From JACCUZ01 sp038246575 (GTDB taxonomy: Bacteria > Actinomycetota > Actinomycetes > JACCUZ01), in contig JBBRVU010000154.1 in assembly GCA_038246575.1 (NCBI GenBank), positions 1 through 10,332 of the forward strand: 10,332 nt of DNA, written 5' to 3'. This document shows positions 1 through 5,526 of this stretch, one piece after another (within the stretch, counting starts at the first letter, position 1; the number at the start of each line of letters is the position of its first letter). The translations under genes and the position numbers were made by a program. The notes under the pieces were generated by a model. The model was not told the origin of the DNA. It did not search any database and worked only from the letters and a program-made list of their open reading frames with translations.

Positions 1-1
1 C

Positions 2-1375
2 GGCGCTGCCTCTGTGAGCTCCAGGACAACCTGGGCCGGGTTGTCCAACTCGTTGTCCAACGGGCTGTCCGCCGAGCAGCAGGACATGGTCCGAGCCCTC
101 TCCGCGACATCCGGCCTTGCCGTGGTGGTCGGACCGGCCGGCGCCGGCAAGACCGCCGCCCTCGCCGCCGCCGCGCGGGTGTGGGCCGAGCATGGCCGCC
201 CAGTCAGTGGGGCCGCGGTCGCCGCAGTCACCGCTCGCCGCCTCGAGCACGCCACCGGCATCCCGGCCACCTCCCTCACCAGACTCCTCGGCACGGCGCG
301 GCGGACCGATCCGGGCACCGGGCGACCTGCCGGGCTGCCACCGGGCGGGGTCCTGGTGGTGGACGAGGCGTCGATGGTCGACACCCGCACCCTGGCCGCG
401 CTGCTGGCCGAGACCCGCAGCGCCGGCGGCACCCTGGTCCTGGTCGGGGACCCCGCACAGCTGCCCGAGATCGGCGCGGGCGGCCTCTTCGCCGCGCTGG
501 CCCGCCATCGCGACACGATCACCCTGACCGACAACCGGCGCCAGACCGAGGCCTGGGAACGTCGGGCCCTGGCCGACCTGCGGGCCGGGGACCCCGACGC
601 CGCCGTCGCCGCCTACGCCGCCCACGGCCGGGTCCACACCGCACCAGGTGACCAGCTTCCCGACCGGGTCGTTGAGGACTACCTGCGGCTCCGAGGTCAC
701 GCCGGCTCCAGACCCGGGGACAGCAGCGCGGTGGGAGGAAGCGTGGTGATGGTGGCCCTCCGTCGCTGCGACGTCACCGAGCTGAACTACATCACCCGGG
801 ACCGGCTCCTGGAGGCCGGCCGCCTCGGCGAGGACGCGGTCACCGCCGGCCGGGGTGGGCGGTCGCGGGAGTACCGGGCCGGTGATGAGGTGCTGGTCAC
901 CGCCAACGACTACCGGCTCGGGCTGCTCAACGGCAGCCGCGGCAGCGTGACCGCGGTCGACCCTGCCCGCCACACCCTCACTTTGGCGACCGACGAGCAC
1001 CAGCAGGTCACCGTGCCGGCCGAGTGGGCCGACCGGCACCTCGACCACGGGTACGCGATGACCTGCCACAAGGCCCAAGGTGCCACCGTCGGAGTGGCGC
1101 TGCTCTACGGCACCGGCGCCCTCAGCCGTGAAGCCGGGTACGTCGCGCTCTCCCGAGGCCGGACCGCCAATCACCTCTACGTGACCGACGGGACAGGCGC
1201 GGACACCGGCGGACGCCGAGACGACGGGGACCTCGACCGGCTCGCCGCCCAGCTGGCTGTCCGTCGCGCCCAGACCCTCGCCACCCGCCAGCTCCCGCGG
1301 TCACGACCAGCAGGCGGCTGGCGGACGCCCGCCGCGTACCCGACCCGCGACCGCAGCGAAGGTCTGTCCCGATGA
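2..1375 (+). CDS. MobF-type conjugative relaxase, C-terminal helicase part (5'-truncated by window edge)
   Basis: This looks like the RecD-like superfamily 1 DNA helicase half of a TraA/TrwC (MobF) relaxase, which nicks a conjugative element at oriT and unwinds the strand for transfer. Counting from the GTG at 14, Walker A GPAGAGKT lies at residues 40-47, Walker B VVDEASMVD at 115-123, GDPAQLPEIG at 145-154 and NRRQ at 174-177. Late helicase motifs are HGYAMTCHKAQGAT from residue 345 and GYVALSRGRT from residue 375. The frame is open to the window edge, so GTG 14 is probably not the true start and the N-terminal relaxase domain should lie upstream. The stop overlaps the next gene by 4 nt (ATGA), so the two are likely co-transcribed. 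The helicase assignment is firm. The relaxase assignment is inferred from family resemblance and from the excisionase-like neighbour and nearby tRNA; a stand-alone RecD-like helicase is the alternative. Confidence 0.82.
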   Translation, partial: GAASVSSRTTWAGLSNSLSNGLSAEQQDMVRALSATSGLAVVVGPAGAGKTAALAAAARVWAEHGRPVSGAAVAAVTARRLEHATGIPATSLTRLLGTARRTDPGTGRPAGLPPGGVLVVDEASMVDTRTLAALLAETRSAGGTLVLVGDPAQLPEIGAGGLFAALARHRDTITLTDNRRQTEAWERRALADLRAGDPDAAVAAYAAHGRVHTAPGDQLPDRVVEDYLRLRGHAGSRPGDSSAVGGSVVMVALRRCDVTELNYITRDRLLEAGRLGEDAVTAGRGGRSREYRAGDEVLVTANDYRLGLLNGSRGSVTAVDPARHTLTLATDEHQQVTVPAEWADRHLDHGYAMTCHKAQGATVGVALLYGTGALSREAGYVALSRGRTANHLYVTDGTGADTGGRRDDGDLDRLAAQLAVRRAQTLATRQLPRSRPAGGWRTPAAYPTRDRSEGLSR

Positions 1376-1638
1376 CAAGCCACTCGATCAATCACCCGAT
1401 CCATGCGGCAGCGGACCAGCAACTGCGCGCGGTGAGCGGCCCGCCCCCGGGCGTTGCGACGGACATCCTCGCGAACCTCCCCCCGGTCATCGACTTGATG
1501 GACGCCGCGGCGCTGCTCGGCCTGGGCCGCACGACTGCGTACAAGCTGGTGCGCACCGGCGAGTGGCCCACCCCCGTCATCCGGATCGGACGGCTGATCA
1601 AGATCCCGACGGCTCCCTTGCGGGAGCTGCTGGGCTGA
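1372..1638 (+). CDS. AlpA/excisionase-like helix-turn-helix DNA-binding protein
   Basis: A small 88-residue protein whose C-terminal half (about residues 40-88) is a winged helix-turn-helix of the MerR/AlpA/excisionase (HTH_17) kind. IDLMDAAALLGLGRTTAYKL forms the helix-turn-helix, and VIRIGRLIKIP followed by LRELLG forms the wing and end. The first 35 or so residues are low-complexity and probably unstructured. In actinobacterial integrative elements such proteins usually act as the recombination directionality factor (Xis) and sit just before the integrase gene. The ATG lies inside ATGA shared with the stop of the helicase gene, which fixes the start and suggests translational coupling. Here no integrase follows, which is unusual. 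It could instead be a small transcriptional regulator of the element. The fold is clear; the excisionase role is inferred. Confidence 0.82.
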   Translation: MTSHSINHPIHAAADQQLRAVSGPPPGVATDILANLPPVIDLMDAAALLGLGRTTAYKLVRTGEWPTPVIRIGRLIKIPTAPLRELLG

Positions 1639-1919
1639 CACGACTCCATCGACGTTTGCCGTAGCCGAAGCTTCAGCGCGAGAACGGGAGACATCGACTC
1701 CGAGGACGAGACGCAGAGCCTGTTCACCCGGCGCTCGATGACGTTTCACCCCGTGGCCCGAACTGTCGCGGCACCCGGCTTTGAGGACCGTTGCCGGTGA
1801 CGTGCACTGCCGGTCCGTGCCATTCTTGACCACGCAGTCTGTGGTCAAAGTGTGGTCAAGATCGTAAGTGCGTGCCGACGAAATCATGAGTCCAGGGCTG
1901 TGACCTGGGCTTCCTTGGG
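1639..1919. other. Gene-free end of the mobile element, between the xis-like gene and tRNA-Arg
   Basis: This stretch of 281 nt holds no convincing gene. The frame of the preceding protein stays open past its TGA for about 53 codons and includes DIDSEDET, faintly like the acidic D-S-E-D-R-T-R segment near the C-terminus of many actinobacterial tyrosine integrases, but none of the catalytic R-H-R-Y signature is present. The stretch contains the GTGGTCAA repeat cluster at 1825-1860. A weak hairpin lies at 1892-1908 (CCAGG, 7-nt loop, CCTGG), downstream of the tRNA on its own strand and possibly a poor terminator. Confidence 0.5.
1825..1860. repeat. Three copies of GTGGTCAA (one inverted, two direct) near the tRNA end
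   Basis: GTGGTCAA occurs at 1841-1848 and 1852-1859 on the plus strand, with an 11-nt period. Its reverse complement TTGACCAC is at 1826-1833. The inverted copy and the last direct copy extend to nine matching bases (CTTGACCAC / GTGGTCAAG). Clustered 8-10 nt repeats within about 100 nt of a tRNA 3' end are what integrase arm-type or excisionase sites look like. That role is inferred; the repeats themselves are seen directly. Confidence 0.6.
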
Positions 1920-1945
1920 TGCCCCCGGTAGGATTCGAACCTACG
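1920..1945. other. Probable attachment site (att) at the 3' end of tRNA-Arg
   Basis: Integrating elements of actinobacteria often recombine within the 3' half of a tRNA gene and rebuild it on insertion. The relaxase-helicase and excisionase-like genes lie directly beyond this tRNA's 3' end, while housekeeping genes begin beyond its 5' end, so the junction should fall here. The second copy of the core would lie to the left of the window and cannot be seen, so the limits given are approximate. Confidence 0.4.
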
Positions 1946-1991
1946 CCACCGCCTCCGGAGGGCGGTGCTCTATCCCCTGAGCTACGGGGGC
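1920..1991 (-). tRNA. tRNA-Arg (anticodon CCG)
   Basis: Read on the minus strand, the sequence folds into a full cloverleaf of 72 nt. The acceptor arms GCCCCCG/CGGGGGC pair at all seven positions, the D stem is GCTC/GAGC, the anticodon stem is CCGCC/GGCGG with loop CTCCGGA, and the T arm is GTAGG-TTCGAAT-CCTAC. Loop positions 34-36 read CCG, which decodes the arginine codon CGG, common in such GC-rich genomes. The discriminator base is A and CCA is not encoded. Its 3' end faces the mobile element, so it is the likely integration site. The arginyl-tRNA synthetase gene lies about 500 nt away on the other strand. Confidence 0.96.
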
Positions 1992-2004
1992 TGGGGCACC
2001 GCAG

Positions 2005-2010
2005 AGGTTA
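2005..2010 (-). promoter_or_regulatory. Probable -10 element of the tRNA-Arg promoter
   Basis: On the minus strand the hexamer is TAACCT, ending 13 nt before the tRNA 5' end, a fitting distance for a short leader removed by RNase P. No good -35 is seen at 17 nt; TTGACC is present but too close. The same hexamer occurs before argS. Confidence 0.4.
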
Positions 2011-2050
2011 TCAGTCGGTCAAGTCGCCCCCGTCCGGCCGCGCCGCCGGT

Positions 2051-2056
2051 TAGCCT
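2051..2056 (+). promoter_or_regulatory. Probable -10 element for the response regulator (leaderless)
   Basis: TAGCCT fits the actinobacterial -10 pattern TAnnnT and ends 6 nt before the GTG at 2063. Transcription would then begin at or next to the start codon, giving a leaderless mRNA. No purine-rich ribosome binding site is visible before the GTG and no clear -35 is seen. Confidence 0.5.
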
Positions 2057-2062
2057 CCCGGC

Positions 2063-2467
2063 GTGGGTGCAACCTGCTCGGGTGGAGAGTGTCGCGGACG
2101 GGTCCTCGTCGTTGACGACAGCGAGGTGATCCGCTCGTTGATCTCGGTGAACCTCGAGCTCGAGGGCTTCGAGGTGGTGACCGCCGTCGACGGGCAGGAT
2201 GCCCTGGACAAGATCCTCGACGTGGAGCCCGACGTGGTCACGATCGACGTGCGGATGCCGCGGCTGGACGGGTACGACACGGTTCAGCGACTGCGCGCCG
2301 ACCCGCGGACCAGCAAGGTGAAGATCGCCATGGTCACGGCGTGCGCCCAGGAGGCGGACGTCCGCCGGGGAACGGCGGCCGGAGTCGACGCCTACGTCAC
2401 CAAGCCGTTCGACCCCACGATCCTGGTCCGCACGGTCCGTGACCTGGTCGGCGAGGCTCCAGCCTGA
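2063..2467 (+). CDS. Stand-alone CheY-like response regulator receiver protein
   Basis: A 134-residue protein made of a single receiver (REC) domain with no output domain. The acidic pair is D18-D19 in LVVDDS, the phospho-acceptor is D62 in TIDVRMPRLDG, the switch threonine is T92 in MVTA, the switch aromatic is Y111, and the conserved lysine is K114 in YVTKPF. All key residues are present, so it should accept phosphate from a histidine kinase and signal by protein-protein contact. No kinase gene is nearby. The GTG at 2063 was chosen because no other start in frame precedes the VLVVDD strand and because a -10-like box sits 6 nt upstream. The first eleven residues are not conserved-looking and the start could be debated. 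The gene lies between tRNA-Arg and argS, 22 nt before argS. Its target is unknown. Confidence 0.9.
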   Translation: MGATCSGGECRGRVLVVDDSEVIRSLISVNLELEGFEVVTAVDGQDALDKILDVEPDVVTIDVRMPRLDGYDTVQRLRADPRTSKVKIAMVTACAQEADVRRGTAAGVDAYVTKPFDPTILVRTVRDLVGEAPA

Positions 2468-2477
2468 CCAGCCCCGA

Positions 2478-2483
2478 TAACCT
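2478..2483 (+). promoter_or_regulatory. Probable -10 element for argS (leaderless)
   Basis: TAACCT ends 6 nt before the argS GTG at 2490 and fits TAnnnT. The gap from the response regulator stop to argS is only 22 nt and lacks a ribosome binding site, so argS is probably started as a leaderless transcript, even if read-through from upstream also occurs. The -35 region would lie in the end of the upstream gene and is weak. Confidence 0.5.
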
Positions 2484-2489
2484 GCGCGG

Positions 2490-4142
2490 GTGACTCCCGC
2501 CGAGCTGTCCACCGCCGTACGAGTCGCGGTCGAGGCGGCGGTCGACTCCGGTGGGCTGTCGGTCGCGGTGCCCGACGAGATCAGGGTCGAACGCCCCCGG
2601 GTCAAGGGGCACGGCGACTACGCGACCTCGATCGCCCTCCAGCTGGCCAAGCCGTCGGGACGCCCCCCGCGAGAGGTCGCCGAAGCCATTGCCAGCCACC
2701 TACGGGCGGCGGAGGGAGTCGCGGAGGTCGACATCGCCGGCCCCGGCTTCCTCAACATCACCCTCGACTCGGCGGCGCAGGGCGAGCTGGCCCGGACCAT
2801 TGTCACGGCCGGCGACGCCTACGGCCGGACAACGACGGTGGCCGGCCACCGGTTCAACCTCGAGTTCGTCTCGGCCAACCCCACCGGCCCGCTGCACCTC
2901 GGTCACGTCCGGTGGGCGGCCGTCGGCGACGCGCTGGCGCGGGTGCTGGAGGCCGCCGGCGCCGACGTCACCCGCGAGTACTACTTCAACGACGCGGGCG
3001 TGCAGATCGACCGGTACGCCCAGTCGCTCATGGCCGCGGCGAAGGGGGAACCGACGCCCGAGAACGGTTACGGCGGCGACTACATCGGCGAGATCGCCGC
3101 GCAGGTGGTGGCCCGGCACCCGGAGGTCCTGGGTCTGGATGGCGCCGCTGCGTTCTCGACATTCCGCAGCGAGGGCTTGGACCTGATGTTCGAGGAGATC
3201 CGTCAATCGCTGGCGGACTTCGGGGTGGGCTTCGACGTCTACTTCAACGAGAAGGACCTGCACGACAAGGGCGAACTGACGGCTGCGTTGGAGCGGTTGA
3301 CCGCTGCCGGCCACGTGTTCGAGGAGGACGGCGCGACCTGGCTGCGCACGACGACCTTCGGAGACGACCGCGACCGGGTGCTGATGCGCACGAACGGCGA
3401 GCCGACGTACTTCCTGGCGGACTGCGCCTACTACCTCGACAAGCGTGAGCGGGGCTTCGACCGGGTCGTCATCATGCTAGGCGCCGACCACCACGGCTAC
3501 GTGGGCCGGTACAAGGCGTTGGCCGCGGCCTACGGCGACGACCCCGAGGTCAACCTCGAGATCCTCATCGGGCAGTTGGTCAACCTCTTCAAGGACGGCA
3601 AGCCGCTGCGGATGAGCAAGCGGGCCGGCACCACGGTGACCCTTGAGGAGCTGGTCGAGGCCATCGGTGCCGACGCCGGTCGCTATGCGCTGGCGCGCTA
3701 CTCCACCGACTCGCCCATCGACCTGGATCTGGACGTCTGGACACGCAGCACCAACGAGAACCCGGTGTTCTACGTGCAGTACGCGCACGCCCGGGTGGCC
3801 AGCCTGCTGCGCAACGCCGCCGAGCTCCGCCTCGACAAGGGCGACCTGTGCCCCGAGCTGCTCTCGCACGAGCGCGAGGGCGCGCTGCTCGGCGCGCTGG
3901 GGGAGTACCCACGGGTGGTCGCTACCGCGGCCGAGCTGCGCGAGCCGCACCGGGTGGCCCGCTACCTGGAGGAGCTGGCAGGGACCTACCACCGGTTCTA
4001 CGACGCCTGCCGGGTCCTGCCGCGGGGCGACGAGGAGACCACCGACGAACACCGGGCCCGGCTCTGGCTGGTCGAGGCGACCCGGATCGTGCTGGCCAAC
4101 GGTCTGGGTCTGCTGGGCGTGAACGCGCCAGACCGGATGTGA
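2490..4142 (+). CDS. argS: Arginyl-tRNA synthetase
   Basis: This is the class I synthetase that attaches arginine to tRNA-Arg in the cytoplasm, using ATP. The 550 residues match the usual family length. The N-terminal part (about 1-110) contains the ArgRS additional domain. The catalytic Rossmann fold carries NPTGPLHLGH at 130-139 (HIGH signature HLGH 136-139) and RMSKRAGT at 374-381 (KMSKS-type loop). NENPVFYVQYAHAR at 422-435 opens the C-terminal anticodon-binding (DALR) domain, which runs to the end. The GTG at 2490 gives the normal N-terminus and has a -10 box 6 nt upstream. Its partner tRNA-Arg(CCG) is about 500 nt away on the other strand. The stop TGA overlaps a GTG that is the likely original start of pxpA. 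Confidence 0.98.
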   Translation: MTPAELSTAVRVAVEAAVDSGGLSVAVPDEIRVERPRVKGHGDYATSIALQLAKPSGRPPREVAEAIASHLRAAEGVAEVDIAGPGFLNITLDSAAQGELARTIVTAGDAYGRTTTVAGHRFNLEFVSANPTGPLHLGHVRWAAVGDALARVLEAAGADVTREYYFNDAGVQIDRYAQSLMAAAKGEPTPENGYGGDYIGEIAAQVVARHPEVLGLDGAAAFSTFRSEGLDLMFEEIRQSLADFGVGFDVYFNEKDLHDKGELTAALERLTAAGHVFEEDGATWLRTTTFGDDRDRVLMRTNGEPTYFLADCAYYLDKRERGFDRVVIMLGADHHGYVGRYKALAAAYGDDPEVNLEILIGQLVNLFKDGKPLRMSKRAGTTVTLEELVEAIGADAGRYALARYSTDSPIDLDLDVWTRSTNENPVFYVQYAHARVASLLRNAAELRLDKGDLCPELLSHEREGALLGALGEYPRVVATAAELREPHRVARYLEELAGTYHRFYDACRVLPRGDEETTDEHRARLWLVEATRIVLANGLGLLGVNAPDRM

Positions 4143-4148
4143 CCGGCC

Positions 4149-4907
4149 ATCGACCTCAACAGCGATCTCGGCGAGGGGTTCGGACAGTGGACGCTCGGGG
4201 TCGACCATGCGCTGGTCGACATCGTCACGAGCGCCAACGTGGCGTGCGGTTTCCATGCCGGCGACCCGTCGATCATGCGTCAGGTCAGCACGTCCTGCGT
4301 GGCCGCCGGAGTCGCGATCGGCGCTCAGGTCGGCTATCGCGACCTGGTCGGCTTCGGCCGCCGATTCATCGACGTCGATCCCGTCGTCCTGGCCGACGAC
4401 GTCCTCTACCAGCTGGGTGCCCTCGACGCGGTCGCGCGCAACGTTGGGGGCGCGGTGTCATACGTGAAGCCGCACGGGGCGCTCTACAACGCGATCGTCG
4501 AGCACGAGACGCAGGCCGCCGCCGTCGTCGCAGCAGTCCGCTCCTTCGACCCGGGGCTGCCCGTCCTGGGACTGCCCGGGTCCCGGTGGCTGGCTCTGGC
4601 CGAGGCGGCCGGTCTCCGGCCGGTGCCCGAGGCCTTCGCCGACCGTGCCTACACCCCCCTGGGAACTCTGGTCTCGCGTCGCGAGCCAGGAGCCGTGCTG
4701 AACGACCCCGACGAGATCGCCGCCCGGAGCGTGCGGCTCGCGACCGACGCGGAGATGGTCGCGATCGACGGCACCCGCGTTCGGGTCGCGGCCGAGTCGC
4801 TGTGCGTCCACGGTGACACCGCCGGGGCCGTGACGATCGCGGCCCGGGTGCGGACCGCTCTGGAGGAGGCCGGGGTCCCGGTCGCGGCCTTCACCGGCCG
4901 GGGGTGA
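4149..4907 (+). CDS. pxpA: 5-oxoprolinase subunit A (LamB/YcsF family), start codon unclear
   Basis: PxpA works with PxpB and PxpC to open 5-oxoproline to glutamate using ATP. Family motifs are complete: DLNSDLGEGFG at the very N-terminus, SANVACGFHAGD, VGYRDLVGFGRR, YVKPHGALYN, LPGSRWL and SLCVHGDTAGA. Frame positions 4149-4907 give 252 residues, the usual family length. The start is abnormal. Reading back from DLN, the frame is ATC, GCC, CCG and then the argS TGA, with no ATG, GTG or TTG. The first ordinary start in frame is GTG 4239, which would remove the conserved first 30 residues. A GTG at 4139 overlapping the argS stop would fit perfectly if one base in GTGACCGGCC were absent, giving M-T-A-I-D-L-N. 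So there is a 1-nt indel, a sequencing error, a frameshift or an ATC start. Stop to pxpB is 7 nt. Confidence 0.9.
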   Translation: MDLNSDLGEGFGQWTLGVDHALVDIVTSANVACGFHAGDPSIMRQVSTSCVAAGVAIGAQVGYRDLVGFGRRFIDVDPVVLADDVLYQLGALDAVARNVGGAVSYVKPHGALYNAIVEHETQAAAVVAAVRSFDPGLPVLGLPGSRWLALAEAAGLRPVPEAFADRAYTPLGTLVSRREPGAVLNDPDEIAARSVRLATDAEMVAIDGTRVRVAAESLCVHGDTAGAVTIAARVRTALEEAGVPVAAFTGRG

Positions 4908-4914
4908 CGGTGCG

Positions 4915-5526
4915 GTGCGGCTGCTGCCCTACGGCGACGCAGCCGTGCTGATCGAGGTCGACGACCTGGACGCGGTGCTGGGCCTGCACGCAGCGCTGGA
5001 GCGCGAGGACATCGTCGGGGTTCTCGACGTCGTCCCGGCGGCGCGCACCGTGCTGGTCCGGTTCGACCCCGCGCTGACCTCGGTGCAGGCTGTCACGATC
5101 CGGCTGCTGCACGTACGTCCCGCCAGTGGCGACCGGCCCGTCGCCGGGACCGTCGAGATCCCCGTCGTCTACGACGGGGCGGACCTCGACGAGGTGTCCG
5201 ACGGCCTCGGCTGGTCCCGGGCCGAGCTCGTCGCGGCGCACCTCGACCAGGTCTGGACCGCCGGTTTCGTCGGGTTCACCCCTGGATTCGCCTACCTCGT
5301 GCCGGACGGCGCCTGGCCGCAGGTGCCGCGGCGACAGGACCCCCGGACCGCTGTGCCGGCCGGCGCGGTCGGGCTGGCCGGCACGTACTGCGGTGTCTAC
5401 CCACGAAGCTCGCCCGGCGGCTGGTCGCTGATCGGGCGCACTGATGCGCCGGTGTGGGACGTCCATCGGGACCCACCCGCGCTGCTGGTCTCCGGGACGA
5501 AGGTGCGTTTCGTGGCCGCCCGGTGA
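4915..5526 (+). CDS. pxpB: 5-oxoprolinase subunit B (KipI/AHS1 family)
   Basis: A 203-residue protein of the KipI/AHS1 (allophanate hydrolase subunit 1-like) family, which with PxpC and PxpA forms the ATP-dependent 5-oxoprolinase. Signatures seen are LLPYGDAAVLIE at the N-terminus, IPVVYDG at 82-88, GFTPGFAYL at 120-128, VPAGAVGLAG at 147-156 and SPGGWSLIGRT at 166-176. GTG 4915 is chosen because it starts directly at the conserved first strand; two nearby GTGs (4904, 4910) are out of frame. A short G-run at about 4900-4904 may serve as ribosome binding site. The end overlaps pxpC by 4 nt (GTGA), so the two subunits are probably translated in a coupled way. In Bacillus, KipI also inhibits the sporulation kinase KinA, but nothing here suggests that role. 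Confidence 0.94.
   Translation: MRLLPYGDAAVLIEVDDLDAVLGLHAALEREDIVGVLDVVPAARTVLVRFDPALTSVQAVTIRLLHVRPASGDRPVAGTVEIPVVYDGADLDEVSDGLGWSRAELVAAHLDQVWTAGFVGFTPGFAYLVPDGAWPQVPRRQDPRTAVPAGAVGLAGTYCGVYPRSSPGGWSLIGRTDAPVWDVHRDPPALLVSGTKVRFVAAR

Noticed and set aside
1177..1887. Minus-strand open frame (236 codons) running into the helicase and HTH genes
   Set aside because: It overlaps two supported plus-strand genes and shows no domain. Only its first part covers the gene-free stretch, and no promoter or ribosome binding site supports it.
1892..1908. Intrinsic terminator for tRNA-Arg
   Set aside because: The stem is only 5 bp with a 7-nt loop and no T-run follows on the minus strand, so it is noted in the gap entry but not called.
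1639..2062. CRISPR array, riboswitch or T-box leader in the larger gaps
   Set aside because: No regularly spaced repeats, no T-box or riboswitch cores were found. The gaps before argS, lysA and hom are too short for such leaders.
3848..4816. Plus-strand open frame (322 codons) across the argS-pxpA junction
   Set aside because: The translation is arginine-rich low-complexity sequence typical of an out-of-frame shadow. argS and pxpA motifs lie in the other frame throughout.
2490..4907. ArgS-PxpA fusion by read-through of the argS TGA
   Set aside because: pxpA is in frame with argS, but both are full-length independent families and a GTG overlapping the stop explains the join better. No read-through context is evident.
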